64,000 nt of DNA. Source: Acidobacteriota bacterium. Lineage in GTDB: Bacteria > Acidobacteriota > Blastocatellia > RBC074. Shown piece after piece: positions 51,253-60,959 of the stretch. How positions within the stretch are numbered: the first letter of the stretch is position 1; each line of letters starts with the position of its first letter. The stretch covers positions 124,001-188,000 of the forward strand of contig JADJXM010000002.1 of assembly GCA_016715865.1 (NCBI GenBank), read 5' to 3'. Both the position numbers and the translations under genes were made by a program. The notes under the pieces were generated by a model. That model was not told the origin of the DNA. It worked only from the letters and a program-made list of their open reading frames with translations, and made no database searches.

Positions 51253-51315
51253 AGCTGCTTCCTCTTAAACTGCCTCTCATTACTGCTTCTTGAAATTGAA
51301 TGAAGGCAATATCAA

Positions 51316-53106
51316 ATGTATATCCTTGGTATTTCGGGACATAAGCGTAACGCCGCTGCGGCTTTGATCAAAGACGGTACTCCAGTTTCCGCTTTTGAAG
51401 AAGAAAAACTTGTTCGAAACAAGAGCATAGGTGTTGCTCAGTGTGGTGGATTGCCATACGAATCGATCAGTTACTGCCTCAGTCAAGCAGGCATCGGTAT
51501 CGAGGATGTCGATTACGTTGCCTGCGATTTTAAGCCCCGACGACTTCTCATCAGACAAAAGAAATTCTCGCGGAATTTCGTTGAGCCGTTCCCCGGCGCT
51601 GAAGATTACAATGCCGCCAGCCTGAACGAATATCACGATCGCATGAACACTCTTCAGCTGATCAAGCGATTGATCAGCGGACATTCAAAAAAGGTGACAG
51701 TTGATCATCAACTCGCTCACGCTGCAGGAACGTTTTATCATTCAGGATTTGATCGGGCCGCGATTCTGATACTGAGTGGAAAGGGTGATTACATTTCGCT
51801 TTCAGTTGGTGTAGGTGAAGGCAATAAGGTTAATCTTCATACACGGATTGAATTTCCGCAATCTCTCGGGTGGATATACAGTCAGATGACTGAATATCTT
51901 GGCTACCAGCCTGAATGCGATGAACATAAAACTCAATGGCTGAGCACAACTGGTGAACCGGAGTTTCTTGGCGCGTTCGAAGACTTGATTCAGATTGATA
52001 AGAAGGGGATGCCGCGGATTGACCTCTCTTATTTTGATTTGTCATTCCAACGAACTGATGTGTTTTCTGAAAAATTTTATCAAATCTTCGGCGACCGGTT
52101 ACGGCGAAAGAATCAGCGTTTCGTGAATGGCATGATGAAGTTCCAGCGAAACGGCGAGTCTGCCGCATTTACCGATCGTCAGGTTTCAAATCTGCTCCAT
52201 CAAAGTTACTGCCGGAATCTGGCCCATAGCCTGCAGCAACGACTCGAACAGATTGTCCTCGCCCACGTCGAGAAGATCAGACAGAAAGAGCGTACAGATT
52301 CATTATGCCTTGGAGGCGGAGTGGCCTGCAACAATCTGTTGATTTCAAGATTGGAGCGTGAATCCGGCTTCCAGCATGTTTTCGCCTCGCCGGCTGCAGG
52401 TAATTCAGGCAATAGCCTGGGCGCCGGGCTCTTCTTGTACCATAATCAGCTCGGACGTGGAAAACCGGAGTCGCTCAAGCATGTGTTCCTCGGTCCGGAA
52501 TACATGGACATGGAGGTCAAACCGATATTTGATAATTGTAAATTGAAGTATCGATACCTTGCCACAGAGGAGAAGCTTACCGAGGATGTTGTGAAGCTTA
52601 TTTCTGAGGGAGCCATTGTCGCCTGGTTTCAAGGGCGGGCTGAATTTGGTTCACGGTCACTGGGCGGCAGAAGCATACTGGCTAATCCGATGCTTGAATA
52701 TTCCAAAGAGAACCTCAATTTATATCTCAAACACCAGGAATCCTGGAGGCCATTTGCAGTGTCAATTCCTGAAGATCAGGCTTTGAGCTTCTTCGAGAAT
52801 TGCAGCCCGATCAGTCGCTTTCTTCTGACAGTTTCCCGTGTCAGGAATGATAAGCGACATTTGATTCCGTCTGCATGGTTTTCCAATGGAATGGCTCGTG
52901 TTCATTTGGTTAATCAAAAGACCAGCCCGCTTTACTGGCGACTGCTGACAAGATTCGGTGAGAAAACCGGAATTCCGATTCTTGTCAATACATCTTTTAA
53001 CCTGTTCGGAGAACCGATTGTCTGCACACCACGCGATGCAGTACGCAGTTTTTATTGCTCCGGAATCGATGCTCTGGTTATTAATAGATTCCTGATTGAA
53101 AAATAA
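51316..53106 (+). CDS. Second carbamoyltransferase-family protein, degenerate
   Basis: A 596-aa paralogue of the preceding protein. His131 and His135 are kept (HQLAH), but the position 19 residues later, Asp in the intact enzyme, is Ser154 (LILSGKGDY). Asp348 of the first protein is Asn363 here (AAGNSGN). The hallmark KVMGLAPYG is replaced by KTQWLSTTGEP. The C-terminal GRAEFGSRSLGGRSI and NTSFNLFGEPIV are preserved. The changes suggest loss of the metal site, so it may be a regulatory or heteromeric partner, or act in a changed reaction. GAAGGCA lies before the ATG. Confidence 0.85.
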   Translation: MYILGISGHKRNAAAALIKDGTPVSAFEEEKLVRNKSIGVAQCGGLPYESISYCLSQAGIGIEDVDYVACDFKPRRLLIRQKKFSRNFVEPFPGAEDYNAASLNEYHDRMNTLQLIKRLISGHSKKVTVDHQLAHAAGTFYHSGFDRAAILILSGKGDYISLSVGVGEGNKVNLHTRIEFPQSLGWIYSQMTEYLGYQPECDEHKTQWLSTTGEPEFLGAFEDLIQIDKKGMPRIDLSYFDLSFQRTDVFSEKFYQIFGDRLRRKNQRFVNGMMKFQRNGESAAFTDRQVSNLLHQSYCRNLAHSLQQRLEQIVLAHVEKIRQKERTDSLCLGGGVACNNLLISRLERESGFQHVFASPAAGNSGNSLGAGLFLYHNQLGRGKPESLKHVFLGPEYMDMEVKPIFDNCKLKYRYLATEEKLTEDVVKLISEGAIVAWFQGRAEFGSRSLGGRSILANPMLEYSKENLNLYLKHQESWRPFAVSIPEDQALSFFENCSPISRFLLTVSRVRNDKRHLIPSAWFSNGMARVHLVNQKTSPLYWRLLTRFGEKTGIPILVNTSFNLFGEPIVCTPRDAVRSFYCSGIDALVINRFLIEK

Positions 53107-53126
53107 ATCTTAAGCGGGTGAATTGA

Positions 53127-54335
53127 ATGGCTATTATCAAAAAGTTAATATATTTCATGCGGGATGCATGGATGATTTTGGGGATTGCTTTGATTTTATT
53201 CTTCGTCATTGAAGCCGGCTTATCAATCGCGTTCAAGATGAGAAGCTTCTGGCGCCCGCCGGAGACCAATTTTCGAAAACTGGCCGATACATATCCTGAT
53301 CGATCATGGTCAGAAAAATATTACAGTGAAATTGATGATATTGAAAAGAACAGATCATTAAGATGGAGACCATATGTTTATTGGCGGAGGCTGCCAAGAA
53401 ACGGTGAATATATCAATATCGATAATAACGGGTTACGCAAAACAATCAATCCCGTCGCTGCCGATGGCGGTAAATCACCAGTTAAAGTCTTTGTGTTTGG
53501 GGGCTCGACAATCTGGGGATTGGGCTCATCGGACGCTGATACCATCCCCTCTCAGATTTCAAATGAGCTCAATAAAAATGGAGTAAACTGTGAAGTGGTG
53601 AATTTCGGCCAATACGCCTATGTCAGCACTCAAAGCGTTATTGAGCTGATGCTCCAATTGCAGAAAGGCAACATTCCGGATGCAGTAATATTTTATGACG
53701 GGGTGAATGATACCTTCAACGCATTTCAAACAAATACCCCGGGTTTGACGCATAATGAAGTTAATCGCGAGTTAGAGTATGGCCTATTGGATAAAGGAAA
53801 TTTGAAAACATATGCTGCACAATCCATCATACGCCAACTATCGACTGTGCGCTTTTTAGGAGGTTTTCTAAAACAGTTTGGCGGGAAACATGAGCAGTTT
53901 CAGCCAATCCCTCTGAAGTATGAACAATCGATATCTGACAAGAAAGCCCTGGCCGCTGCAGTTGTAGAAACATACTTTAATAACATAAGAATGGTTCAGG
54001 CGCTTGCTAAATCGTATGGTTTTACAGCCCAATTTTATTGGCAACCTGTAATATTTACTAAAAAACAACTGTCTGACTATGAGCTGAGATCGATTGAAAT
54101 GGATTTTTATTTTCCGGGAATGAAAGAGTTCTACCTTGATACATATGACCGCTTAAAGGATCGATCTGCCGGTCTGGCCGGTGATCTTGAATTTTTCGAT
54201 ATCAGCTCGACTTTCAATGATATTGAGGAGCCGATTTATGTTGACTTTAATCATATGGGAGCAAAAGGAAACCGTGTGATTGCTCAGCGCATGACGCATG
54301 AATATTTGAAATTGAAAAAAGTGGGTAAAATGTAA
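53127..54335 (+). CDS. Membrane-anchored SGNH/GDSL hydrolase (SxtL-like position)
   Basis: A 402-aa protein with one N-terminal transmembrane helix (about residues 12-34) and an SGNH hydrolase domain: VFVFGGSTIWG with nucleophile Ser127 (block I), FYDGVND (block III) and DFNHMGAKGN with Asp373/His376 (block V). It probably acts in the periplasm on an ester or carbamate, removing or transferring an acyl group. A GDSL protein also follows the carbamoyltransferase block of saxitoxin clusters (sxtL). From here on the DNA looks noticeably richer in A/T than the preceding 35 kb. Confidence 0.83.
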   Translation: MAIIKKLIYFMRDAWMILGIALILFFVIEAGLSIAFKMRSFWRPPETNFRKLADTYPDRSWSEKYYSEIDDIEKNRSLRWRPYVYWRRLPRNGEYINIDNNGLRKTINPVAADGGKSPVKVFVFGGSTIWGLGSSDADTIPSQISNELNKNGVNCEVVNFGQYAYVSTQSVIELMLQLQKGNIPDAVIFYDGVNDTFNAFQTNTPGLTHNEVNRELEYGLLDKGNLKTYAAQSIIRQLSTVRFLGGFLKQFGGKHEQFQPIPLKYEQSISDKKALAAAVVETYFNNIRMVQALAKSYGFTAQFYWQPVIFTKKQLSDYELRSIEMDFYFPGMKEFYLDTYDRLKDRSAGLAGDLEFFDISSTFNDIEEPIYVDFNHMGAKGNRVIAQRMTHEYLKLKKVGKM

Positions 54336-54444
54336 AAACCGGCGAAATCTTTACTGCCGCTTATTATGAAACTGCTCAATTGATTTCAAGCTCGAGATAG
54401 TTTTACGAGGCGAAGCCTCTTACATAACGAATATTATACTAATT

Positions 54445-55563
54445 ATGCTTGTCCGTTTTGCTGAGGAAAGTGATATGGCCGCCGTTGCCAGATTCAACGA
54501 TCGATTGAAGGCTGCCGGAAGAAAAGAAGAGATGCTTTTGAATCCTGCACTGCCGGGAGAAGCGCAGTATCGGCCTCAAGGATTTCCGGTATACCGGAGG
54601 ATGATCATTGCCGAGGATGGGCAAGAGGTACGTGCTGCAATGTTGTTGTGTCATCAGAACATCCATATTTACGGAAAAAAGCATGACTTTTGCTGGACTA
54701 AACTGCCGCTTTCAGAGGGAATTGTCAACCAGCGATACGCTTTGGCAATCATTCAACTGATAAAGAAAACAGTCGATATTCACCCATTTTTGATGGGGGT
54801 CGGCGGCGGAACTCCTGATTCTGATGGATTTCGCTTTTTCTCGAGGCTTAAATGGAGATATCAGGCTATCCCCTTTTTTTTCTACCCTGTTCATCTGACC
54901 AAAGTATTGCTTGGTTTACAGTATTTGAAGAATAATTTCAGATTGCGAATTATGGCAAAAATTGGAGCCTGGTCTGGTCTCGGAATTGCTGTTAGCTCTG
55001 CGCTTGTTTTACATCGCTACTTGTCAAAGAAATTGAGCAAATATGATGATACCGTTATCGACTCATTTGGAGATTGGGCATCCGACGTTTTTCTGAAATC
55101 CCTGCCGTACTATCCTGTTGCCATTCGCTCTGACGCTGTTACATTAAACATTGTTTATCCACCCGACGATCATCGATACGTTCGCATTCGGGTTCGTCGA
55201 AAGTCTACACAGCAGGATGCCGGTTGGATCGTGGTGGCAACGAAACAGATGCAAGATAACCATTATTTTGGCAACTTAAAGGTTGGGACATTGGTTGATG
55301 GCTTCGGGCAGCCGGAAGATGTGGCTGGCCTGATTTCTGTCGGCATCAAACGACTGGCAGAAATGGGAGCGGATATAATTGTTGCAAATTTTTCACACTC
55401 GGCATGGAAAGATGCTTGCCGCAGGTCAGGCATGTTGAGCGGGCCCAGTAATTTCAATCTTTTTGTTTCACCTCTTGGCGGGCCAATTCTGGAAGAGTCT
55501 TGTCCTTTGCATTGCCTCCACATTGCCAGGGGGCACAGTGATGGCATGGATAACCTTATCTGA
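54445..55563 (+). CDS. GNAT-like acyltransferase, distant member
   Basis: A 372-aa protein whose start (MLVRFAEESDMAAVARFNDRLKAAG) and length resemble the next two genes, which are clearer GNAT-type proteins. A GNAT-like half (about residues 1-140) is followed by a second half of similar size (about 200-350). No clear acetyl-CoA loop can be named. It lacks a ribosome binding site; TATACT at 54435-54440 is only 5 bp before the ATG, so the mRNA might be leaderless. Function inferred only from neighbours: acylation of the product. Confidence 0.6.
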   Translation: MLVRFAEESDMAAVARFNDRLKAAGRKEEMLLNPALPGEAQYRPQGFPVYRRMIIAEDGQEVRAAMLLCHQNIHIYGKKHDFCWTKLPLSEGIVNQRYALAIIQLIKKTVDIHPFLMGVGGGTPDSDGFRFFSRLKWRYQAIPFFFYPVHLTKVLLGLQYLKNNFRLRIMAKIGAWSGLGIAVSSALVLHRYLSKKLSKYDDTVIDSFGDWASDVFLKSLPYYPVAIRSDAVTLNIVYPPDDHRYVRIRVRRKSTQQDAGWIVVATKQMQDNHYFGNLKVGTLVDGFGQPEDVAGLISVGIKRLAEMGADIIVANFSHSAWKDACRRSGMLSGPSNFNLFVSPLGGPILEESCPLHCLHIARGHSDGMDNLI

Positions 55564-55574
55564 CAATTGATTTT

Positions 55575-56693
55575 ATGCCTAGAATAAGGCCTTTTGTTCA
55601 TGAAGATATCACTCAGGTGGCCAGTCTGCATCGTCGTGTATTCGATGTGGGAGGGAAAGCCGAGCGAGAATTGATATCAAAAAAACTTATCGAATCATAT
55701 ACCAGGTATTTCGATAATATCATTCTGGATAATCCGTGGCGGGACAGTACAATTTCATCGCTGGTGTATGAGAATGAGAGCGGGCGAATCACTGGTTTTC
55801 TGGGCGTCATGCCACGTCAGATGATGATGGATGGCAGGTCGATTAGCGTCGCACTCAGCAGTCAGTTTGTTGTCGAGCAGGAAAGTCGATCATCCGGAGT
55901 CGGAATCAGACTTCTTCAGGCTTTTCTGGCAGGTCCACAGGAATTGTCTCTCACAGATGAGGCCAATCATACATCCAGAAGATTGTGGGAGGCGCTCGGT
56001 GGAACAACCGCGCTTGCATACAGTTTCAACTGGACTCGTTTACTCAGACCGTCTGAATACGTTGCCTCGCAGATCCAGCGTCTCATTCCTTTCGCCCCGG
56101 TGAGCGCTTTGACACGCCCTTTTGTAAGAGGCATAGACAGGATTTTGGTTAAAAAATATCCGCAAAGATTTCAGCAGATCATGCCAAACCTGATAGAAAA
56201 GGAATTAACTATTGATCTGTTTCTTGAGAATTATCAGGGTCTGATTGATGGCCGCAGGTTACAACCTGAATATGACATGCAGTCACTTCAATGGCTGTCA
56301 AATGTTATAAGTCATAATAAAGAACTCGGATCATTACGCAAAGTGGCCCTCTATAAACAAAATAACGATCTGGCCGGCTGGTACATGTATCTTTTGAAAC
56401 CAGGGGGCAAAAGCAGCCTGATTCAGCTCCTGGCTAAAAAGAATGTGGCGAGCGAAGTCTTGGATCATCTATTTCACGATGCTTTGCTTCATGGGTCTAA
56501 TGCGATTACAGGCCGACTGGATCCACAGCATTCGCTGATTCTGGCGGAAAAATATTGCACATTCGCGTGTGGAACGCCCTGGATGCTCATTCATTCACAC
56601 AATAAAGACCTGATTCAGTCGATCTGCCTTGGTGAGGCTTTGTTGACGGGACTGGAAGGAGAGTTTTGTATGCGATTTGTTCCATACAGCTGA
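55575..56693 (+). CDS. GNAT family N-acyltransferase
   Basis: A 372-aa protein. The first half is GNAT-like: IRPFVHEDITQVASLHRRVF, SLVYENESGRITGFLGVMPR and SGVGIRLLQAFL as the acyl-CoA binding loop. The second half (about 200-370) resembles another GNAT/FemAB-like lobe. It is a clear paralogue of the next gene: both have NPW, SLVY, GFLGVMPR/GFIGVVPR, SSGV/SSLAGV, GGTTA and end in LLTGLEGEF. Likely transfers an acyl or aminoacyl group to an amine of the polymer precursor. It starts 12 bp after the previous gene. Confidence 0.75.
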   Translation: MPRIRPFVHEDITQVASLHRRVFDVGGKAERELISKKLIESYTRYFDNIILDNPWRDSTISSLVYENESGRITGFLGVMPRQMMMDGRSISVALSSQFVVEQESRSSGVGIRLLQAFLAGPQELSLTDEANHTSRRLWEALGGTTALAYSFNWTRLLRPSEYVASQIQRLIPFAPVSALTRPFVRGIDRILVKKYPQRFQQIMPNLIEKELTIDLFLENYQGLIDGRRLQPEYDMQSLQWLSNVISHNKELGSLRKVALYKQNNDLAGWYMYLLKPGGKSSLIQLLAKKNVASEVLDHLFHDALLHGSNAITGRLDPQHSLILAEKYCTFACGTPWMLIHSHNKDLIQSICLGEALLTGLEGEFCMRFVPYS

Positions 56694-56816
56694 ATTGTTT
56701 CATCATATGGAAAATGACTGAAATGTCGAAAACAGCCGTGAATTGACGCTCTGCTTTCGTAGCATGCGTTAATAACATGCAGACGATGTAAAACAGCAGT
56801 AATACCTCACACGATC

Positions 56817-57929
56817 ATGAAAGAAAGTCAAAGATATAAACCGATAATCCCGTTTACGAAAGAACATATATCGGAAGTCAAGAATATGTTCTGTCGCCTG
56901 ATGTTAAAAGATTCATCATCCTTGCGCCTTTTGCCAACATCGGCTTTGGAAGATTATTTCAGCCAGATATTTTTTCACAATCCCTGGTATGATGAATCAA
57001 TCCCTTCATTGGTATATAAGAGGACAGATGGTCGAATCATCGGATTTATCGGCGTTGTTCCACGGCGCATGACATATCATGGAAAGGCTATACGGGTTGC
57101 GGTCAGTTTTCATTTTATGGTCGATCCCGACAGCAGGTCCTCACTGGCTGGCGTACAGATATTGAAACATTTCTTTTCCGGCCCGCAGGATCTATCGATA
57201 ACTGATGGAGCCGGAGAGATCGGGAGAAAAATTTGGGAGGGCGTTGGCGGAACGACAGCCTGGGCCTATAGTCTTTTCTGGACCAAAATACTGCGGCCAG
57301 GTCAGTATGCAGCCGGTTTAATTGGAAATAGAAAGTATTTCAAGCCATTTGCCTGGGCTGCAACCCCATTTTGTAAAATTGCCGATGCTTCAACCGCCAT
57401 TCTCGCGCCTAATATATATGCGCCACAGGTCGACATATCAAAAGAAGAAGAGCTGGATTTGGATGTGCTCATAAACCATGCACACCATTTTGCACAAAAA
57501 AGGTCGCTACTGCCTGTATACGAAGCCGAATCGTTGCGATGGTTATTTGATCAACTCGACCAAATGAACTACTATGGCGCTCTGAAAAAAATACTGGTGC
57601 GAGATGATAATGGAGAGATCATTGGCTGGTTCATCTATTATCTGAAACCAGGCGGCACCAGCACTGTGATACAGTTTCTATCCAATAAAAACTCCATCCA
57701 GACGACAATTGATCACCTTTTTCATCATGCCCGGCGGCACAACTCGATCGCACTCCACGGCAGATTGGATCCCAGATTAATGCAGGAATTTTCAGATAAC
57801 AGAGGATATTTTAACCGTAATGGATCCTGGCTGCTGGTGCATTCCAGAGACCTCAATATTCTTCACTCGATTCAATCCAGCGAAGCACTTCTTACCGGGT
57901 TGGAAGGGGAATTCGGGCTGCTTTTTTAA
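56817..57929 (+). CDS. GNAT family N-acyltransferase, tandem paralogue
   Basis: A 370-aa protein homologous along its whole length to the preceding one (shared blocks FHNPWYDESIPSLVYKR, IIGFIGVVPRRM, GGTTAWAYS, WFIYYLKPGG, HGRLDP and LLTGLEGEFG). The two are a diverged tandem duplication, so they may place different groups or act on different sites. The 123-bp gap before it contains TTGACG (56743-56748) but no good -10. No membrane segment. Confidence 0.75.
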   Translation: MKESQRYKPIIPFTKEHISEVKNMFCRLMLKDSSSLRLLPTSALEDYFSQIFFHNPWYDESIPSLVYKRTDGRIIGFIGVVPRRMTYHGKAIRVAVSFHFMVDPDSRSSLAGVQILKHFFSGPQDLSITDGAGEIGRKIWEGVGGTTAWAYSLFWTKILRPGQYAAGLIGNRKYFKPFAWAATPFCKIADASTAILAPNIYAPQVDISKEEELDLDVLINHAHHFAQKRSLLPVYEAESLRWLFDQLDQMNYYGALKKILVRDDNGEIIGWFIYYLKPGGTSTVIQFLSNKNSIQTTIDHLFHHARRHNSIALHGRLDPRLMQEFSDNRGYFNRNGSWLLVHSRDLNILHSIQSSEALLTGLEGEFGLLF

Positions 57930-58017
57930 AGTCGTGACCCCGGACCATTGAGCACAATTTCGATATAGGACTGATGTGCTCAATAATATTTACCCAGGAT
58001 CTTATTAAACATATTTT

Positions 58018-59733
58018 ATGAATATTGAAGTAGCGACAGGCCCGGGCGCACAGAATAAACTTGAGTCTCAAGATCTTCGCGAGCATTGGAATCGACTATA
58101 TAATGAGTGTCCATGGGGATCAGTGTATCAAAGCGATAATTTTATTCTTACCTGGTACGAGACATACTCATCAGTATTCACGCCATTAATTGTAATTGGA
58201 AAAACTGAGACGGGATCAGTTTGCGGCCTTTTCTTTTTAGCAGTCAATAATGAAACAGGGCAGCTGGTAGTAGCCGGGGCCAGTCACGCAGAGTATCAGG
58301 TGTGGCTGGCAGACATTCAGGCAGGAAATGTTTTTATTGAATGTGCGCTCGATCGCCTTAAAGAGATGTTTCCGGACCGCACTTTGACATTGCTCTTTGT
58401 TTTGCCGAAAACACCTGTAGCCTGGGCTCAAATCGGAGGACGTTGGGCCCACCAGTGTCAAATAAAAACATTGCCCCGCGGCCTGTTATCAATAGGTGAC
58501 GGAAGCAGTTTCAAGGATACACTGCGAAAAAAGAAACAGAATAAGGTAAATCGCCTTAAACGACTGGGAAATTTACACTTTGATCATATTACCGATCCTG
58601 ATCAGATGGACTCTCTTTTTGATGAGTTCTCTGTTCTTCAGAATCTTCGATTGAGAGCCATATACAACTTAAGCGAGATTGATAATGATCCGTTAAAAAA
58701 AGCGCTCTATATAAAATTGATGCGCATTCCCGCCTTTCTGTATACGACTGTTCTTCGTCTTGACAGGACCCTGGTTTCTGCGCAAATTCACACTTATAAT
58801 AAAGATCAGTTGCTCCTGGGGTTGATTACACACTCACCCTTTTATGCGAAGTATTCACCAGGCTCTCTTCATCTGTTGATGTTGGGAATTGAACTCGGTA
58901 AACAAAATGTGCCGATATTCGATTTGACGCCAGGCGGAGATTACAAGGACAGATACGCAACATCTTACGATCAGGTGTATGTCATCAACGTCTTTTTCCG
59001 GAAAAGGGACGCCATTCGCAATAGATTGAAAACAAAGATAACCAATGCTGTTAAACGTATCATGTCGTTGTTAAGGGTCTCACCTGTTGCCGTCAAAGAA
59101 CGCTATTTGACGTTTCTTGATTGGAAGCAAAAATGGGTGCGAATGCCAAAATCCTCCTGGGTTGCGGGATTTGCCGGCTGGATGCAAAAGAGATTATGGA
59201 TTAAAGAGGAATTTTGTCTGTATGGATTGGATTATTCCAGGTGCAGCAGCGCTTCGCAGCCGGAGCTGACATTAAATCGTGATAGCATCAGAGATTTGTT
59301 GACATACCGACCACGTGAGACTGAGCATCTTCCTGTTAACAGGTTTCTTCGCAGGGCGATGCAGCTTTTCGAGATCGGGGGACATGTCTATACCCGGGTT
59401 GAAAATGATGAGCTGGTTTTCTGCGGATGGCTGATACAGCAACCCGATCGTGATAGTACATCGTGGCTTGAGCGCACTCTTCTTCGTGGAGAGAATACAA
59501 TTCTGGCGACTGCATTGGGTTCTCATACAGTGAAAGCTGGTCATTTCAAAATCTTCATCAGACAGCTTGTAAAGGATGTTGTTTCAGGATCGCTGGAAAA
59601 AGAGCTCATATGTGCGATCCCTGTCCACCGTCATGAATGGAGGCGTATTGCTGAAGATGAGGGTTTTATTTTTGAAAAATCTATAACCAGAACGGTTCGA
59701 ATTGGCAGGGAAAACATTCTGAATATGCCCTAA
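58018..59733 (+). CDS. FemAB/CelD-like GNAT acyltransferase with C-terminal extension
   Basis: This 571-aa protein has an N-terminal FemAB/CelD-type acyltransferase domain (about residues 15-340). Typical are LREHWNRLYNECPWGSVYQS, a basic LRKKKQNKVNRLKRLG segment and the GNAT-like second half with PIFDLTPGGDYKDRYAT. Members of this type occur in exosortase and cellulose loci and add acyl or aminoacyl groups. The C-terminal 200 residues are a separate part (about 380-560) with no family I recognise. It is the last plus-strand gene of the island and converges on the minus-strand deacetylase 28 bp away. Confidence 0.8.
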   Translation: MNIEVATGPGAQNKLESQDLREHWNRLYNECPWGSVYQSDNFILTWYETYSSVFTPLIVIGKTETGSVCGLFFLAVNNETGQLVVAGASHAEYQVWLADIQAGNVFIECALDRLKEMFPDRTLTLLFVLPKTPVAWAQIGGRWAHQCQIKTLPRGLLSIGDGSSFKDTLRKKKQNKVNRLKRLGNLHFDHITDPDQMDSLFDEFSVLQNLRLRAIYNLSEIDNDPLKKALYIKLMRIPAFLYTTVLRLDRTLVSAQIHTYNKDQLLLGLITHSPFYAKYSPGSLHLLMLGIELGKQNVPIFDLTPGGDYKDRYATSYDQVYVINVFFRKRDAIRNRLKTKITNAVKRIMSLLRVSPVAVKERYLTFLDWKQKWVRMPKSSWVAGFAGWMQKRLWIKEEFCLYGLDYSRCSSASQPELTLNRDSIRDLLTYRPRETEHLPVNRFLRRAMQLFEIGGHVYTRVENDELVFCGWLIQQPDRDSTSWLERTLLRGENTILATALGSHTVKAGHFKIFIRQLVKDVVSGSLEKELICAIPVHRHEWRRIAEDEGFIFEKSITRTVRIGRENILNMP

Positions 59734-59761
59734 ATACAGGCGAATAATTTGAAGAACAAAA

Positions 59762-60811
59762 TCAGTTGACACCTCTGTTATATGTAAATTTTCTGCGGGG
59801 AATTGCACTTGACACGCCGGTCAGCCATCCTTCAAATTCGATCGGCGCTAATGCTGTGACATCAACCAGCCTTGGAAGAAGCAGGCGTTTTGAATTGCGC
59901 GAAGCTAATCCGGGTTCACATGTGGTGGCGGAGACAATATCCAGATCTGCCAGCCAATCCAGAAAAGCCATATCATAGATTCCTCCGGGATAACAAAAAT
60001 GTGTTGGCTGTATACTCGATATATCCTGAATATGTATGACATTTTCAAGAATCTCATTTTTAAACTGATGTTGATCAAGAGGGGATTGATGTCGATGTGT
60101 ATGAATCTGGATATCTAAATTATCGGATGCTAGAACCCTGATTTCGTCAGGATTGAGATAGTTCATCAGGCGCCTGGACGCCAGATCTTCATAATCAAAA
60201 TCAAGTTGGGCCGCCAAATGCGCCGCAAACTTATCCATTTCAACTGCGTTTAAGTTTTCACGCGAACAGAAATCCTTGATATTCCTGAAAACAAATGAGC
60301 GAGACGCGGCCTGGATAAGATCGATCTTCAACTTTGTTCCCGTGAGACCGGATAAATCAAGGGTCTGCTCGCGGCTTTTCCAGAGTATGTATTGACAAGC
60401 GCAGTCAAAGACCGGGCGGTTATATATTGAGTAAAAAGTCGTAAGATATAAGGTTGTTGGGAATCCATACTCTTTGATGATTGGATAAGCCTGTTTATAA
60501 AAATTGTAATATCCATCATCAAAAGTAAGTGCGACACTGTTATGTGGTAGATCACCCTTGTATAATCGCGTGATTGCTTCATTGAGCGGCAAAACATTGC
60601 AATTATAAGCTTTCAGAAGATCGAGTCTTGATCTGAAAAGATCGGGACTCATAAAAAGATCCGAATCGTACTCATGTTCATCTTCGATGGAGATTCCATG
60701 GTATGCGAGTATAAGCAGGCGATCCTGACGCCATTGACTATTGAGCGCCAGCTGAAAAATCCCTCCATTCTTTAGAACATTGAGGGTGATTTGTTTTATT
60801 CTTTTAAGCAT
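59762..60811 (-). CDS. Polysaccharide deacetylase (NodB domain), opposite strand
   Basis: A 349-aa protein with VALTFDDGY (motif 1), IHTHRHQSP (metal His) and FCYPGGIYD (motif 3). Its layout, including ILAYHGIS near the N-terminus and about 345 residues in all, matches the deacetylase at 22344-23381. It belongs to the same functional set but is transcribed against the island, converging with the FemAB-like gene. ATG at 60811. Confidence 0.87.
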   Translation of the reverse strand: MLKRIKQITLNVLKNGGIFQLALNSQWRQDRLLILAYHGISIEDEHEYDSDLFMSPDLFRSRLDLLKAYNCNVLPLNEAITRLYKGDLPHNSVALTFDDGYYNFYKQAYPIIKEYGFPTTLYLTTFYSIYNRPVFDCACQYILWKSREQTLDLSGLTGTKLKIDLIQAASRSFVFRNIKDFCSRENLNAVEMDKFAAHLAAQLDFDYEDLASRRLMNYLNPDEIRVLASDNLDIQIHTHRHQSPLDQHQFKNEILENVIHIQDISSIQPTHFCYPGGIYDMAFLDWLADLDIVSATTCEPGLASRNSKRLLLPRLVDVTALAPIEFEGWLTGVSSAIPRRKFTYNRGVN

Positions 60812-60894
60812 ATATTAAAACATTAATTGACAAAGCTTGTCCTGATGCGAAAAATGTTCCGGAATCAAGATTATGCTGCGCACTTTACATGCTT

Positions 60895-60900
60895 ATTATA
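60895..60900 (-). promoter_or_regulatory. Possible -10 box (TATAAT) for the minus-strand deacetylase
   Basis: The minus strand reads TATAAT about 85 bp before the deacetylase start. No good -35 lies at the right spacing, so support is weak. Confidence 0.22.
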
Positions 60901-60959
60901 AGACAAATTCAATGAAAACGAAGCGATTTCTATAATCAGATCAATATATGTAAGATGTG

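Noticed and set aside
44467..54335. A saxitoxin or other toxin biosynthesis cluster
   Set aside because: Only the carbamoyl-block families are shared. No SxtA-like polyketide synthase, amidinotransferase or Rieske oxygenases of the toxin pathway are present, and the context is polysaccharide synthesis.
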